Shown: piece by piece, positions 32,266 to 40,824 of the stretch
How positions within the stretch are numbered: position 1 is the first letter of the stretch
How the letters are laid out: each line of letters opens with the position of its first letter
Source: Flavimobilis sp052324925
Lineage (GTDB): Bacteria; Actinomycetota; Actinomycetes; Actinomycetales; Cellulomonadaceae
NCBI GenBank assembly: GCA_052324925.1
Contig: JBQPRE010000002.1
Direction: 5' to 3' (one strand)
DNA length: 64,000 bases
Program-made: the position numbers and the translations under genes
The notes under the pieces: generated by a model
What the model was told of the DNA's origin: nothing
Databases searched by the model: none
The model's input: only the letters and a program-made list of their open reading frames with translations

Positions 32266-33876
32266 GTGACCACCGCACGCCCCGCCGCCGTCGTTGTCCT
32301 TGCCGCAGGTCAAGGAACCCGTATGAGGTCGACGACGTCGAAGATGCTTCACGCGATCGGCGGGCGTACCGTCCTCGGTCATGTCCTCGCTGCCTCGCAG
32401 GGGCTCGAGCCCGAGCGGCTCGTCGTCGTCGTCCGTCACGCCCGTGAAGATGTTGCGGCGGAGGCTCTCGCACGCGTTCCCGACGTCGTCGTCGCCGACC
32501 AGGACGACATTCCCGGGACGGGGCGCGCCGTGCAGTGCGCGCTCGAACGGCTCGATGCCGCGGCTCACGCCGTCGCAGCAGGTGAGGGCACCGCAGCAGC
32601 GGGCGTCGCGGTCGGGCTCGAGGGCACGGTCATCGTCGTCGCGGGCGACGTCCCCCTCATCGACACCGAGACGCTGACGGCCCTCCACACTGCGCACGCC
32701 GCAGGCGGCCATGCCGCGACGGTCCTCACCGCTGTCGTTCCCGACGCGACGGGCTACGGCCGCATCGTGCGCGACGAGGCCGGCCAGGTCGCAGGGATCG
32801 TCGAGCACCGTGACGCGACCGCCGAGCAGCGGGGCATCCGCGAGATCAACTCGTCGATCTACGTCTTCGACGCCGCTGTCCTGCGAGGAGCCCTGGGGCG
32901 CCTCGGACAGGACAACGCGCAGGGCGAGGTCTACCTCACCGACGTCCTCGCCATCGCGCGCGCCGACGGCGGCATCATCGGCGCGGTCCAGGCGCCGTCC
33001 GCTCTCACGGTCGAGGGCGTCAACGACCGTGCGCAGCTCGCCCAGCTGGGGGCGGAGCTCAACCGCCGCACCCTGCACGCGCACATGCTTGCCGGTGTGA
33101 CGATCGTCGACCCCGCCACGACGTGGATCGACGTCGACGTCGAGCTCTCCCAGGACGTGACGATCCTGCCCGGGACGCAGCTGCACGGGGCGACGACCGT
33201 CGGCACGGGCTCGACGATCGGCCCCGACACGACGCTCACCGACGTCGAGGTCGGCGAGAACGTGACGATCGTGCGCACGCACGGCTCGCTCTCGGTTCTC
33301 GAGGACGGCGTGAGCGTCGGCCCCTTCGCCTACCTGCGCCCCGGAACGCACGTTGCGTCGCGCGGGAAGATCGGCACGTTCGTCGAGACCAAGAACGTCG
33401 AGATCGGTGCGGGATCGAAGGTTCCGCACCTCACGTACGTCGGTGACGCGACGATCGGCGAGGGCACGAACATCGGCGCGGGCTCGATCTTCGTCAACTA
33501 CGACGGTGTTGACAAGCACCGGACGACCGTGGGCGCCCACGCCCGCACGGGCGCGAACAACAAGTTCGTCGCCCCTGTCTCCATCGGCGACGGCGCCTAC
33601 ACGGGCGCCGGAACCGTCATTCTCGAGGATGTCCCGCCGGGCGCCCTGGCCGTCTCGAACGCACCGCAGCGGACGATCGACGGTTGGGTCGAGCGCCGTC
33701 GGCCGGGCACGGACTCGGCGCGGGCAGCGGCCCGCGCGATCGCGGCCTCCGGACCGCAGGGACTCGGCGCGCAGGCGCGTGCCGAGCGCGAGCGGGCCGA
33801 GAGCGCCGCAGCCCCTACGCTCCCGGGGCAGTCCGCCTCGGGCGACGTCGTATCTGAAGGAGACAGCGCACGATGA
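32266..33876 (+). CDS. glmU: Bifunctional N-acetylglucosamine-1-phosphate uridyltransferase / glucosamine-1-phosphate acetyltransferase
   Basis: Makes UDP-N-acetylglucosamine, precursor for peptidoglycan and polysaccharides. The 536-residue protein has an N-terminal nucleotidyltransferase (VVVLAAGQGTRMRS...K, residues 8-27) and, from about residue 265, a left-handed beta-helix acetyltransferase with repeating hexapeptides. GAYTGAGTVILEDVPPGALA is the conserved C-terminal helix end. A tail of about 70 Ala/Glu/Arg-rich residues follows, longer than in E. coli GlmU but common in actinobacteria. GTG start with GGAG 5 nt upstream. The stop overlaps prs (ATGA). Confidence 0.96.
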   Translation: MTTARPAAVVVLAAGQGTRMRSTTSKMLHAIGGRTVLGHVLAASQGLEPERLVVVVRHAREDVAAEALARVPDVVVADQDDIPGTGRAVQCALERLDAAAHAVAAGEGTAAAGVAVGLEGTVIVVAGDVPLIDTETLTALHTAHAAGGHAATVLTAVVPDATGYGRIVRDEAGQVAGIVEHRDATAEQRGIREINSSIYVFDAAVLRGALGRLGQDNAQGEVYLTDVLAIARADGGIIGAVQAPSALTVEGVNDRAQLAQLGAELNRRTLHAHMLAGVTIVDPATTWIDVDVELSQDVTILPGTQLHGATTVGTGSTIGPDTTLTDVEVGENVTIVRTHGSLSVLEDGVSVGPFAYLRPGTHVASRGKIGTFVETKNVEIGAGSKVPHLTYVGDATIGEGTNIGAGSIFVNYDGVDKHRTTVGAHARTGANNKFVAPVSIGDGAYTGAGTVILEDVPPGALAVSNAPQRTIDGWVERRRPGTDSARAAARAIAASGPQGLGAQARAERERAESAAAPTLPGQSASGDVVSEGDSAR

Positions 33877-34856
33877 CCGGGATCATCTCCCACGCCGACG
33901 AGAAGCGGCTCGTCCTCGTCTCGGGCCGAGCCCACCCCGAGCTCGCGCGCGAGGTCGCGGCGTCCCTCGGCATCGAGATGGTGCACACGACGGCGTACGA
34001 CTTCGCCAATGGCGAGATCTACGTGCGCTACGCGGAGTCGGTGCGTGGCGCTGACGTCTTCGTCCTGCAGTCGCACACCGCGCCCATCAACCAGTGGATC
34101 ATGGAGCACCTCATCATGGTCGACGCGCTCAAGCGCGCCTCGGCCAAGACGATCACGGTGGTCCTGCCGTTCTACGGGTATGCGCGCCAGGACAAGAAGC
34201 ACAAGGGCCGCGAGCCGATCTCGGCTCGTCTCATGGCTGACCTCTTCAAGACGGCGGGCGCCGACCGTCTCATGAGCGTCGACCTGCACACGTCGCAGAT
34301 CCAGGGCTACTTCGACGGTCCGGTCGACCACCTGTGGGCGCAGCCGATCCTCATCGAGTACGTGCGCACCCGCGTCGACATCTCCAACGTCACCGTCGTC
34401 TCACCTGACGCCGGCCGCATCCGTGTCGCCGAGCAGTGGGCGGCCAAGCTGGGCGGCGGTCCGCTCGCGTTCGTCCACAAGACGCGCGACACCTCGCGGC
34501 CCAACCAGGCGGTCGCCAACCGCGTCGTCGGTGACGTCGAGGGTAAGAGCTGCATCCTCGTTGACGACCTCATCGACACGGGTGGCACGATCGCCGGAGC
34601 GGTGCGCGTCGTCCTCGAGGCGGGCGCCAAGGAGGTCATCGTCGCGGCCACGCACGGCGTGCTCTCGGACCCGGCGGCGCAGCGGCTCTCGGAGTCCGGT
34701 GCACGCGAGGTCGTCGTGACGGATACGCTGCCGATCGCCGCTGAGAAGCGCTTCCCGCAGCTCACGGTCCTCTCGATCGCGCCGCTCCTGGCGCGTGCGA
34801 TCCGTGAGGTGTTCGACGACGGCTCGGTGACGAACCTCTTCGACGGCAACGCCTGA
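33873..34856 (+). CDS. prs: Ribose-phosphate pyrophosphokinase
   Basis: Makes PRPP from ribose 5-phosphate and ATP, for nucleotide, His, Trp and decaprenyl-phosphate-arabinose synthesis. 327 residues. VVLPFYGYARQDKKHKGREP is the ATP-binding region and flexible loop, and SCILVDDLIDTGGTIAGA (about residue 227 on) is the PRPP-binding loop. Start overlaps the glmU stop. The glmU-prs pairing is conserved in actinobacteria and in many other bacteria. The operon ends at the hairpin at 34900. Confidence 0.97.
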   Translation: MTGIISHADEKRLVLVSGRAHPELAREVAASLGIEMVHTTAYDFANGEIYVRYAESVRGADVFVLQSHTAPINQWIMEHLIMVDALKRASAKTITVVLPFYGYARQDKKHKGREPISARLMADLFKTAGADRLMSVDLHTSQIQGYFDGPVDHLWAQPILIEYVRTRVDISNVTVVSPDAGRIRVAEQWAAKLGGGPLAFVHKTRDTSRPNQAVANRVVGDVEGKSCILVDDLIDTGGTIAGAVRVVLEAGAKEVIVAATHGVLSDPAAQRLSESGAREVVVTDTLPIAAEKRFPQLTVLSIAPLLARAIREVFDDGSVTNLFDGNA

Positions 34857-34899
34857 GAACTCGCGGGTTGGCAGCGCCGGTCGGTGAGAGAACGCGCAC

Positions 34900-34927
34900 A
34901 CCGGCGGCACCCCAGGGCGCCGCCGGT
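34900..34927. terminator. Terminator after prs
   Basis: Perfect 9-bp arms ACCGGCGGC and GCCGCCGGT with a 10-nt loop, no U-tract, directly before the rplY promoter. Confidence 0.8.
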
Positions 34928-34933
34928 CTCGTG

Positions 34934-35131
34934 TATCCTGGACAGGTTGCCTCGGCGAGGGATGTCTGACGGGCCGCGAATCGCGCGCCTCGGCGGCGGA
35001 TGCGTCCGCCCCCCAGATGATCCGTGATCGACTGGGCGGTCCGCTCGCGCGCGTCCGTCATGCGCCCCGCGCCGAGGCACCGCCCACCGGGTCCCGCTAC
35101 CGTTCCCGGTCTCTCCCGACTCCCTCAGGAG
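34934..35131 (+). promoter_or_regulatory. rplY promoter and long structured leader
   Basis: A TATCCT -10 box (34934-34939) predicts transcription start near 34946. Two bases on, TGCCTCGGCG (34948-34957) is perfectly complementary to CGCCGAGGCA (35070-35079), closing a 112-nt loop. The loop contains the hairpin GGCGGA-TGCG-TCCGCC (34995-35010) and CCCAG/CTGGG. The ribosome-binding site AGGAG (35127-35131) follows about 50 nt after the closing helix. A folded leader of about 190 nt before a ribosomal-protein gene suggests autoregulation. Confidence 0.55.
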
Positions 35132-35137
35132 CCCCGC

Positions 35138-35719
35138 ATGTCTGACGTCAAGCTCTCCGCAGTTCTCCGCACCGACTTCGGCAAGGGTGCGGCTCGCCGC
35201 ACGCGCCGTGAGGGTCGCGTTCCCGCCGTCCTCTACGGGCACGGCGCGGACCCGCTCCACGTGTCGCTCCCGACGCACGAGACGTACCTCGCGCTCGTCC
35301 GCCACAAGAACGCACTGTTCGAGATCGACGTCGAGGGCGACACGAAGCTTGCCATCGTCCGTGACGTCCAGGTCGAGGCCGTCCGCCGCGAGATCGAGCA
35401 CCTTGACCTCCTCCTCGTTCGCAAGGGCGAGAAGGTCGTCGTCGAGGTTCCCGTGACGATCGTCGGCGACGGCGTCCCCGGCACGATGCACGTCGTCGAG
35501 CAGCTCTCGGTCCAGATCGAGGCTGAGGCCACGAACCTCCCCGACTCGGTCTCCGTCGACATCACGGGCCTCACCGCGGGCACGGTCGTCTACGGCAAGG
35601 ACCTCGTCCTGGCCGAGGGCTCGACCCTCATCAACGAGGGCGACACCGACATCGTCATCATCTCCGAGATGATCGCCGAGGCAGCGCCGGCCGCTGACGC
35701 GGAGACCACGGAGGCCTGA
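35138..35719 (+). CDS. rplY: Ribosomal protein L25 (CTC/TL5 type)
   Basis: 5S rRNA-binding large-subunit protein in the long two-domain CTC form, 193 residues. The N-terminal RNA-binding domain (residues 1-92) contains FGKGAARRTRREGRVPAVLYG. The C-terminal domain (about residues 100-185) follows EVPVTIVGDGVPG. An acidic Ala/Glu tail ends it. Start preceded by AGGAG at 7-nt spacing. CTC-type proteins are linked to stress response in some bacteria. It is placed as in M. tuberculosis, between prs and pth. Confidence 0.96.
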   Translation: MSDVKLSAVLRTDFGKGAARRTRREGRVPAVLYGHGADPLHVSLPTHETYLALVRHKNALFEIDVEGDTKLAIVRDVQVEAVRREIEHLDLLLVRKGEKVVVEVPVTIVGDGVPGTMHVVEQLSVQIEAEATNLPDSVSVDITGLTAGTVVYGKDLVLAEGSTLINEGDTDIVIISEMIAEAAPAADAETTEA

Positions 35720-35738
35720 GCCTCCCGCTCATGCGTGT

Positions 35739-35772
35739 GAACGCCCGGTGCCCTCGCGGGTGCCGGGCGTTC
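35739..35772. terminator. Terminator after rplY
   Basis: 10-bp arms GAACGCCCGG and CCGGGCGTTC around a 14-nt loop. Confidence 0.82.
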
Positions 35773-35848
35773 GCGTTACGCCGCCCAGGTGGGCGGCGTC
35801 GCTCGGAACGACCGTCGACGGGGCGTGTGTGCGCCCGAGGAGGACAGC

Positions 35849-36448
35849 ATGACCGACGGACCCTGGTGCATCGTCGGGCTCGGTAACCCCGGCCCGACGT
35901 ACGCGCGCAACCGACACAACGCCGGGCAGATGGTGCTCGACGAGCTCGCTGCCCGCTGCGGCGTCAAGCTTGCCTCGCACCGGTCGCAGACCGCGGCAGC
36001 CGAGGCTCGCCTCGGCCTGGGCCCGGGCGGGGCGCCGGGACCTCGGGTCGTCCTCGCCAAGCCGCAGTCGTACATGAACACGTCGGGGGGCCCGGTCAAG
36101 GCGCTCGCCGGGTACTTCGGGGTGACGCCCGACCGTCTCATCGTCGTGCACGACGAGCTCGACATCCCGTTCGGCGACGTGCGCCTGAAGATGGGCGGCG
36201 GCGAGGGTGGGCACAACGGCTTGCGCGACATCACGCGGGCGCTCGGCACGAAGGACTATCTGCGCGTCCGCGTGGGCGTCGGACGCCCCCCGGGGCGGAT
36301 GGACACCGCGGACTACGTGCTCAAGGACTTTGGGCCGGCGGAACGTCAGGAGCTGCCGTTCCTGCTGGACTCTGCGGCCGACGCGGTTGAGATGCTCGTC
36401 GCGGAGGGGCTGCTCGCGGCCCAAGGGAAGTTCCACGCTCCCGCGTGA
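35849..36448 (+). CDS. pth: Peptidyl-tRNA hydrolase
   Basis: Releases tRNA from peptidyl-tRNA dropped by ribosomes. 199 residues. IVGLGNPGPTYARNRHNAGQ (residues 8-27) contains the catalytic histidine and substrate asparagine. KPQSYMNTSGG and VVHDELDIPFG hold the other conserved Asn and Asp, and GGHNGLRDI follows. GGAGGA precedes the ATG at 35849; in-frame sequence upstream is not coding-like. Last housekeeping gene before the exopolysaccharide locus begins. Confidence 0.97.
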   Translation: MTDGPWCIVGLGNPGPTYARNRHNAGQMVLDELAARCGVKLASHRSQTAAAEARLGLGPGGAPGPRVVLAKPQSYMNTSGGPVKALAGYFGVTPDRLIVVHDELDIPFGDVRLKMGGGEGGHNGLRDITRALGTKDYLRVRVGVGRPPGRMDTADYVLKDFGPAERQELPFLLDSAADAVEMLVAEGLLAAQGKFHAPA

Positions 36449-36601
36449 GGATGCGCGGGTGACTCCGTAGGCCCTCGGGGTGGCTCGGGGGTGACGACTG
36501 TGCCCTGGTGGCGCTGCCCAGGTCGCGAGCCTGCATGCTGGATGTGGGCCTGCATGTGCGGCCTGGGCGTCCATCGCGACGCCGGAGGACCGGGGGGTCG
36601 C

Positions 36602-37804
36602 ATGGTGGGGCGTGGGCAGGCAGGGCTGAGCCGTGCGAGGTTGAGCATCGCGATGGTCGGCACCCGTGGTGTGCCCGCGCGGTACGGCGGCTTCGAGACA
36701 GCGATCGAAGAGATCGGCATGCGGCTCGTTGCGCGTGGACATGACGTGCGCGTGTATTGCCGCCGGGGCAATGGCGGAGCGCAGGGTGACGCGCCTGAGC
36801 ACGCCGGCATGAGCCTCGTGCACCTTCCGGCGCTGCGTCGTCGCAGTCTTGAGACCCTCAGCCACACGGCGTTGTCGGCTGCCCACCTCATGGCGCGCCG
36901 AACCGACGTGGCGTTTGTCTTCAACGCTGCCAACGCGCCGTTCCTGGGAGCTCTGCGGGCCCGCGGGATTCCCGTGGCGACGCATGTCGACGGCCTTGAG
37001 TGGCGGCGCACCAAGTGGGCTGGCACGGGCAAGAAGTACTACCGGTGGGCCGAGCAGGCTGCGGTTCGTCGCTCGGACGCCCTCATTGCCGACGCCCAGG
37101 GCATCGCGGACTACTACGAGGACGAGTTCGGCGCGCAGACGCGCCTCATCGCCTACGGCGCACCGCGCCTCGAGGCTGATCTGGGGCGATTGGCCGAGCT
37201 CGGTCTCGTGCCCGGTGGCTTTCATCTGGTCGTCGCGCGTTTTGAGCCCGAGAATCACGTGCACCTCGCAGTCGAGGGTTACGTGCGTTCGGGCGCGAAG
37301 CGCCCGCTCGTCGTCGTCGGCTCCGCGCCCTATGACGACACGTACACCCGTCGCGTCCATGACCTTGCGCAGGGCGACCCGCGCGTGCGATTCCTCGGTG
37401 GGGTCTGGGACGCGGAGCTGCTCGACGCCCTGTACGCCGGTGCGGCGACGTACGTGCACGGGCACTCGGTCGGCGGCACGAACCCCTCGCTGCTGCGCGC
37501 GATCGGCGCGGGGACGGCGACGATCGCGTACGACGTCGTCTTCAATCGCGAGGTGCTAGGAGACGCGGGGCTCTTCTTCGCCGATGCGCCGTCGCTCGCT
37601 CATTTGCTCACCGACGTCGAGGCGGACGCCGACGGCGTCGCGCGGCGGGGGGCGAGCCTCGCGGTGAGGGCGCGGGACTACGACTGGGACGACGTGGCCG
37701 CACGGTATGAGACTCTTGCCCGTGATCTCATGGCGGGCAATGTTCCCGGCCCCCAGAGCGCGCGCAGGCGGGACGTGCCGCAGTGGGCGGAGGCAGTGCG
37801 ATGA
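36602..37804 (+). CDS. Glycosyltransferase with DUF1972-type N-terminus (GT4)
   Basis: 400-residue cytoplasmic-face glycosyltransferase. IAMVGTRGVPARYGGFETAIEEIG (split at the glycine-rich turn, about residues 17-40) is the DUF1972/WbbL-like N-terminal motif of enzymes often annotated as rhamnosyltransferases. The C-terminal GT-B half has VGGTNPSLLRAIGAGTATIAY, where the family's nucleotide-sugar site lies. Donor sugar cannot be determined. Start chosen at the ATG at 36602, preceded by a G-rich site; 36653 is possible. First gene of the exopolysaccharide locus; stop overlaps the next ATG (ATGA). Confidence 0.85.
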   Translation: MVGRGQAGLSRARLSIAMVGTRGVPARYGGFETAIEEIGMRLVARGHDVRVYCRRGNGGAQGDAPEHAGMSLVHLPALRRRSLETLSHTALSAAHLMARRTDVAFVFNAANAPFLGALRARGIPVATHVDGLEWRRTKWAGTGKKYYRWAEQAAVRRSDALIADAQGIADYYEDEFGAQTRLIAYGAPRLEADLGRLAELGLVPGGFHLVVARFEPENHVHLAVEGYVRSGAKRPLVVVGSAPYDDTYTRRVHDLAQGDPRVRFLGGVWDAELLDALYAGAATYVHGHSVGGTNPSLLRAIGAGTATIAYDVVFNREVLGDAGLFFADAPSLAHLLTDVEADADGVARRGASLAVRARDYDWDDVAARYETLARDLMAGNVPGPQSARRRDVPQWAEAVR

Positions 37805-38700
37805 ACCCGTTCGAGCGTCCAGCAGCCCCCGCGCCCGCGCCAGCGCAGGCCTCAGCCCCTGCACGAGTCTCGGCGCCGGCGCCAGCCTCGGCCCCAGCGC
37901 CAGCCTCGGTCCCAGCCGCGGGGGATCGACCTGCGCCTGTGACGGCGCCTGCGCGTCCCAGCAACACGAGATTCTCGTTCCGTGAGGCCTACCGCGTGCT
38001 TGCCGCGGCGCAGAAGGGGGCGGCTCGTTCGGCCCCCGCCTATTCGCGGTACGTCAACCGGCGCATGGGGCGGGTCTTGGCTGCGTGGGCGGCGAGCGTC
38101 GGGCTGAGCCCCAATCAGGTGACGCTCGTGAGCGCGGCGTTGACGTTCACCGGCATTGGCCTTCTTGCGGCGCTCCCGCCGTCGGCATGGCTGGGACTGG
38201 CCGTGTGCGTGTGCCTCGTGCTCGGATACGCGTTCGACTCCGCGGATGGTCAGGTCGCGAGGCTCACGGGTGCGAGCAGCCCGGCAGGGGAGTGGCTTGA
38301 TCACGTCGTCGACGCGACAAAGATCTCGGCGTTGCCCCTTGCTCTGCTCGTCGGGTTCTTTCGCGCCGACGCGGCGCCCGTGGTCTGGCTCCTCGTGCCC
38401 CTCGCGCACGCCGTCGTCGGAGCCGTCCTGTTCTTCGGCATGATCCTCACCGAGCAGCTGCGTCGCGCTGCCGGTGTGACATCGCGTGCGCCATCGGGTG
38501 GGCGCGGACCCGACGTCCGCGCGCTGCTCGTCATCCCGACCGACTATGGCGTGCTGTGTCTCGCCTTCCTGCTGCTCGGGGTCATGCCCGCCTTCCTCGC
38601 CGTCTACACCGCGATCGTCGCGGCAACCGCGCTCTTCACGCTCGCCGCGAGCATTAAGTGGTTCCGTGACGTGCGGGCGCTGGGCCCGCGAAGCGCCTAG
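37801..38700 (+). CDS. CDP-alcohol phosphatidyltransferase-family membrane protein
   Basis: 299-residue integral membrane enzyme. The catalytic signature D-x2-DG-x2-AR-x8-G-x3-D-x3-D is complete: DSADGQVAR, GEWLD, HVVD. About six helices follow a cytoplasmic N-terminus of about 60 residues dominated by Ala/Pro repeats (APAPASAPAPAS). Family members join an alcohol phosphate from a CDP-activated donor to a lipid or sugar alcohol. Its coupling to the glycosyltransferase by ATGA, and the TagD-like nucleotidyltransferase in the same locus, suggest it builds a phospho-alcohol part of the polysaccharide rather than a common phospholipid. This is inference. Confidence 0.83.
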   Translation: MNPFERPAAPAPAPAQASAPARVSAPAPASAPAPASVPAAGDRPAPVTAPARPSNTRFSFREAYRVLAAAQKGAARSAPAYSRYVNRRMGRVLAAWAASVGLSPNQVTLVSAALTFTGIGLLAALPPSAWLGLAVCVCLVLGYAFDSADGQVARLTGASSPAGEWLDHVVDATKISALPLALLVGFFRADAAPVVWLLVPLAHAVVGAVLFFGMILTEQLRRAAGVTSRAPSGGRGPDVRALLVIPTDYGVLCLAFLLLGVMPAFLAVYTAIVAATALFTLAASIKWFRDVRALGPRSA

Positions 38701-38747
38701 CCCCGCGACGCGTCTCGTCCTCTGCGCGCGCTGGCGCGCCATCGCTG

Positions 38748-38783
38748 CGGCCCCGGTCTCCCTCACGTGGAGAACCGGGGCCG
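38748..38783. terminator. Terminator after CDP-alcohol transferase gene
   Basis: Stem CGGCCCCGGTCTCC pairing with GGAGAACCGGGGCCG with one bulged A, 7-nt loop. Confidence 0.85.
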
Positions 38784-39237
38784 CGGTGCGTTGCCGGTGT
38801 GGTCGGAGTGAGTTCCTCCCCGCATCGCGCTGACCCAGAGTGACGGGCGTCCAGTTCGGGCGGTTTCTCCGCGGGGTGAGGTGAAATCACCCTCGACATG
38901 ACGTACCTCACACCAAGTTTGTTCAGGGCGCTACGTGCCGCGTGGTAGTGCAAGGGCGGGCGCTGGGCGGGGTGCGGCTCGGATGATCCCTGCTGGTCAC
39001 GATGGGGGAAGTCCCGCCGATCGCCCACATGCACGTTTCGAGTACTGAAGCAATGGGATCTTTTATGCCCGTGGAGACCGTGATCACAACGGGTCGTGGG
39101 TCACAGAAAAACGATGTTCTCCGTTCCTAATCTCAATCTCGCTACGGCACCGACCGATATCTATGACGAGCGCACCCACCAGTGCGCAGCGGACACGCAG
39201 TCGTCGTCGATGACGAGGGGCCGACCACCCCGAGCGA
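38784..39237 (+). promoter_or_regulatory. Long gene-free region upstream of the beta-helix protein gene
   Basis: About 450 bp without a credible gene; the second half is noticeably less GC-rich than the window. It contains the palindrome GGGTGA-N7-TCACCC (38874-38892), the inner GGTGA-AA-TCACC (38880-38891), and A/T-rich segments such as GGATCTTTTATG and CCTAATCTCAATC that could hold promoters. No clear -35/-10 pair can be assigned. Probably the regulatory region of the following secreted-protein gene. Confidence 0.4.
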
Positions 39238-40824
39238 ATGAGAGTGAACATGAGCAACTTCAGCTCCTTGCGGCGACGTGGGGCCACAGCGCTCCTCGTT
39301 GCAGGGCTTGTTGTGCCCGCGGTCGCTGTGACGACTGCGAGTGCCGCTGAGACGACGACGTCTGTTGCTGCTGCGACCGCGGCAGTGTCGTCGGCGGCCG
39401 ACGTCCATGAGCGTGCGACGACGCGTGCCACGCGTGCGAACGCAGCGAAGAAGAAGACCTCCGCCAAGGTCACCACAACCCGCAAGGCTGCGAAGTCGGC
39501 CACGTCCAAGCGCCGGGCAGCGGCGAAGAAGTACACGATCGCCAAGAAGCGTTACGTGATCGCCAAGAAGCGCGCGAAGGTTGCCAAGCGCGCGGTTGCC
39601 AAGCGTCGTGCCGGCGGTGCGAGCATGTCGCGTGCCGCAGCTGTCCGCGTGACGTCGTCACGTGCCACCCTCGTCAAGACGACGAAGACGCTCCGCAAGG
39701 CCAAGGCCGTCGCACGGTCGAAGGCGAAGGCCGCATCGAAGGCCAAGGTCGCGCACCGTCGGGCCGTGATCAACGCGCGCACGGCGCTTGCCGCCAAGGC
39801 CAAGAGCGCGACGGCGCTTGCTCAGGCACGTCGGACCCTCGCCACCGTGACGAACCGCCCGACGCCCACGCCCGCGGCGACCTCGAAGCCCACGGCGACT
39901 CCTCGGCCCACGGCGACGGCGACCTCGAAGCCGACTGCTACCGCGAAGCCGACTGCTACCGCGACGCCGAAGCCGACCGCCACCGCGACGCCGAAGCCGA
40001 CCGCCACCGCGACGCCGAAGCCGACCGCCACCGCGACGCCGAAGCCGACCGTGACGTCCACGTCCACGGCGACGACGCCTCCGGCGCGGACCGCGTACAC
40101 GGGCCCCTCGACCGTGTGGACCGCCGGAACGGTCATCGAGAACAAGATCATCTCGGGTCAGCTGAAGATCCGCGCGAACAACGTGACGATCCGCAACTCG
40201 CTGTTCGTCGGTCCGTCGACGGCTCCCACGTCCAACTACTTCATGCTGTGGAACACCGAGGGCAACACGGGCCTCAAGGTCATCGACTCGACGTTCCTGC
40301 CGACGATCAAGTCTCCGTGGATCAACGGTGTCCTCGGCGCGGGCTTCACGCTCGATGGTGTGACGATCAAGAACGTCATCGACCAGGTGACGATCAAGGG
40401 CAACGACGTTGTCATCAAGAACTCGACGTTCGACGACAACCTCTACTACGCGGCTGACCCCAACCACGGGGGCAAGGAGTCGCACGCCGACAGCGTGCAG
40501 ATCCAGCAGGGTCGACGCATCACGATCACCAACACGACGATGCGTTCGGCCAACAACGCGGCCGTTCAGGTGACGCAGGCGACGGGTGTCGTCTCCGACG
40601 TCACGATCCAGGGCAACCGACTCAACCACGGTGGTTGCACGATCAACATTGACGACAAGGGCAACTTCGGCGTCATGAAGGCGATCAAGATCCTCGACAA
40701 CGAGTTCGGCACGAACCAGCGCATTGCCTCGTGCGCGGTGATCCGCAAGGAGTCGCAGGTTGAGCTCCAGGCCACGGGGAACTACTTCACCGACGGCCGC
40801 ACGTTCCGCCTCACTCGCGGCTGA
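39238..40824 (+). CDS. Secreted protein: histone-like basic region, TP-repeat linker, beta-helix domain
   Basis: 528 residues. Signal peptide at about 1-36 (LLVAGLVVPAVAVTTASAA). Residues 60-200 are very rich in Lys, Ala and Arg (KKYTIAKKRYVIAKKRAKVA), resembling histone H1 or a polyanion-binding tail. A linker follows with octapeptide repeats ATPKPTAT at about 205-275, encoded by 24-bp DNA repeats. From about residue 285 a right-handed parallel beta-helix (VTIRNSLFVG, VTIKNVI, VVIKNSTFDD, ITITNTTM) ends the protein. Beta-helices often bind or cleave polysaccharides, but no catalytic set is recognised. The start could be 39250. Probably acts on or holds the exopolysaccharide at the surface. 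Confidence 0.82.
   Translation: MRVNMSNFSSLRRRGATALLVAGLVVPAVAVTTASAAETTTSVAAATAAVSSAADVHERATTRATRANAAKKKTSAKVTTTRKAAKSATSKRRAAAKKYTIAKKRYVIAKKRAKVAKRAVAKRRAGGASMSRAAAVRVTSSRATLVKTTKTLRKAKAVARSKAKAASKAKVAHRRAVINARTALAAKAKSATALAQARRTLATVTNRPTPTPAATSKPTATPRPTATATSKPTATAKPTATATPKPTATATPKPTATATPKPTATATPKPTVTSTSTATTPPARTAYTGPSTVWTAGTVIENKIISGQLKIRANNVTIRNSLFVGPSTAPTSNYFMLWNTEGNTGLKVIDSTFLPTIKSPWINGVLGAGFTLDGVTIKNVIDQVTIKGNDVVIKNSTFDDNLYYAADPNHGGKESHADSVQIQQGRRITITNTTMRSANNAAVQVTQATGVVSDVTIQGNRLNHGGCTINIDDKGNFGVMKAIKILDNEFGTNQRIASCAVIRKESQVELQATGNYFTDGRTFRLTRG
39961..40050 (+). repeat. 24-bp coding tandem repeat, 3.75 copies
   Basis: Units at 39961-39984, 39985-40008 and 40009-40032 are identical, followed by a partial copy to 40050. 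Each encodes ATPKPTAT in the linker of the beta-helix protein. Identity at synonymous positions indicates recent slippage. Confidence 0.93.

Noticed and set aside
39961..40050. CRISPR-like or regulatory repeat array
   Set aside because: The 24-bp units are contiguous without spacers, in frame, and encode the ATPKPTAT linker of a secreted protein.
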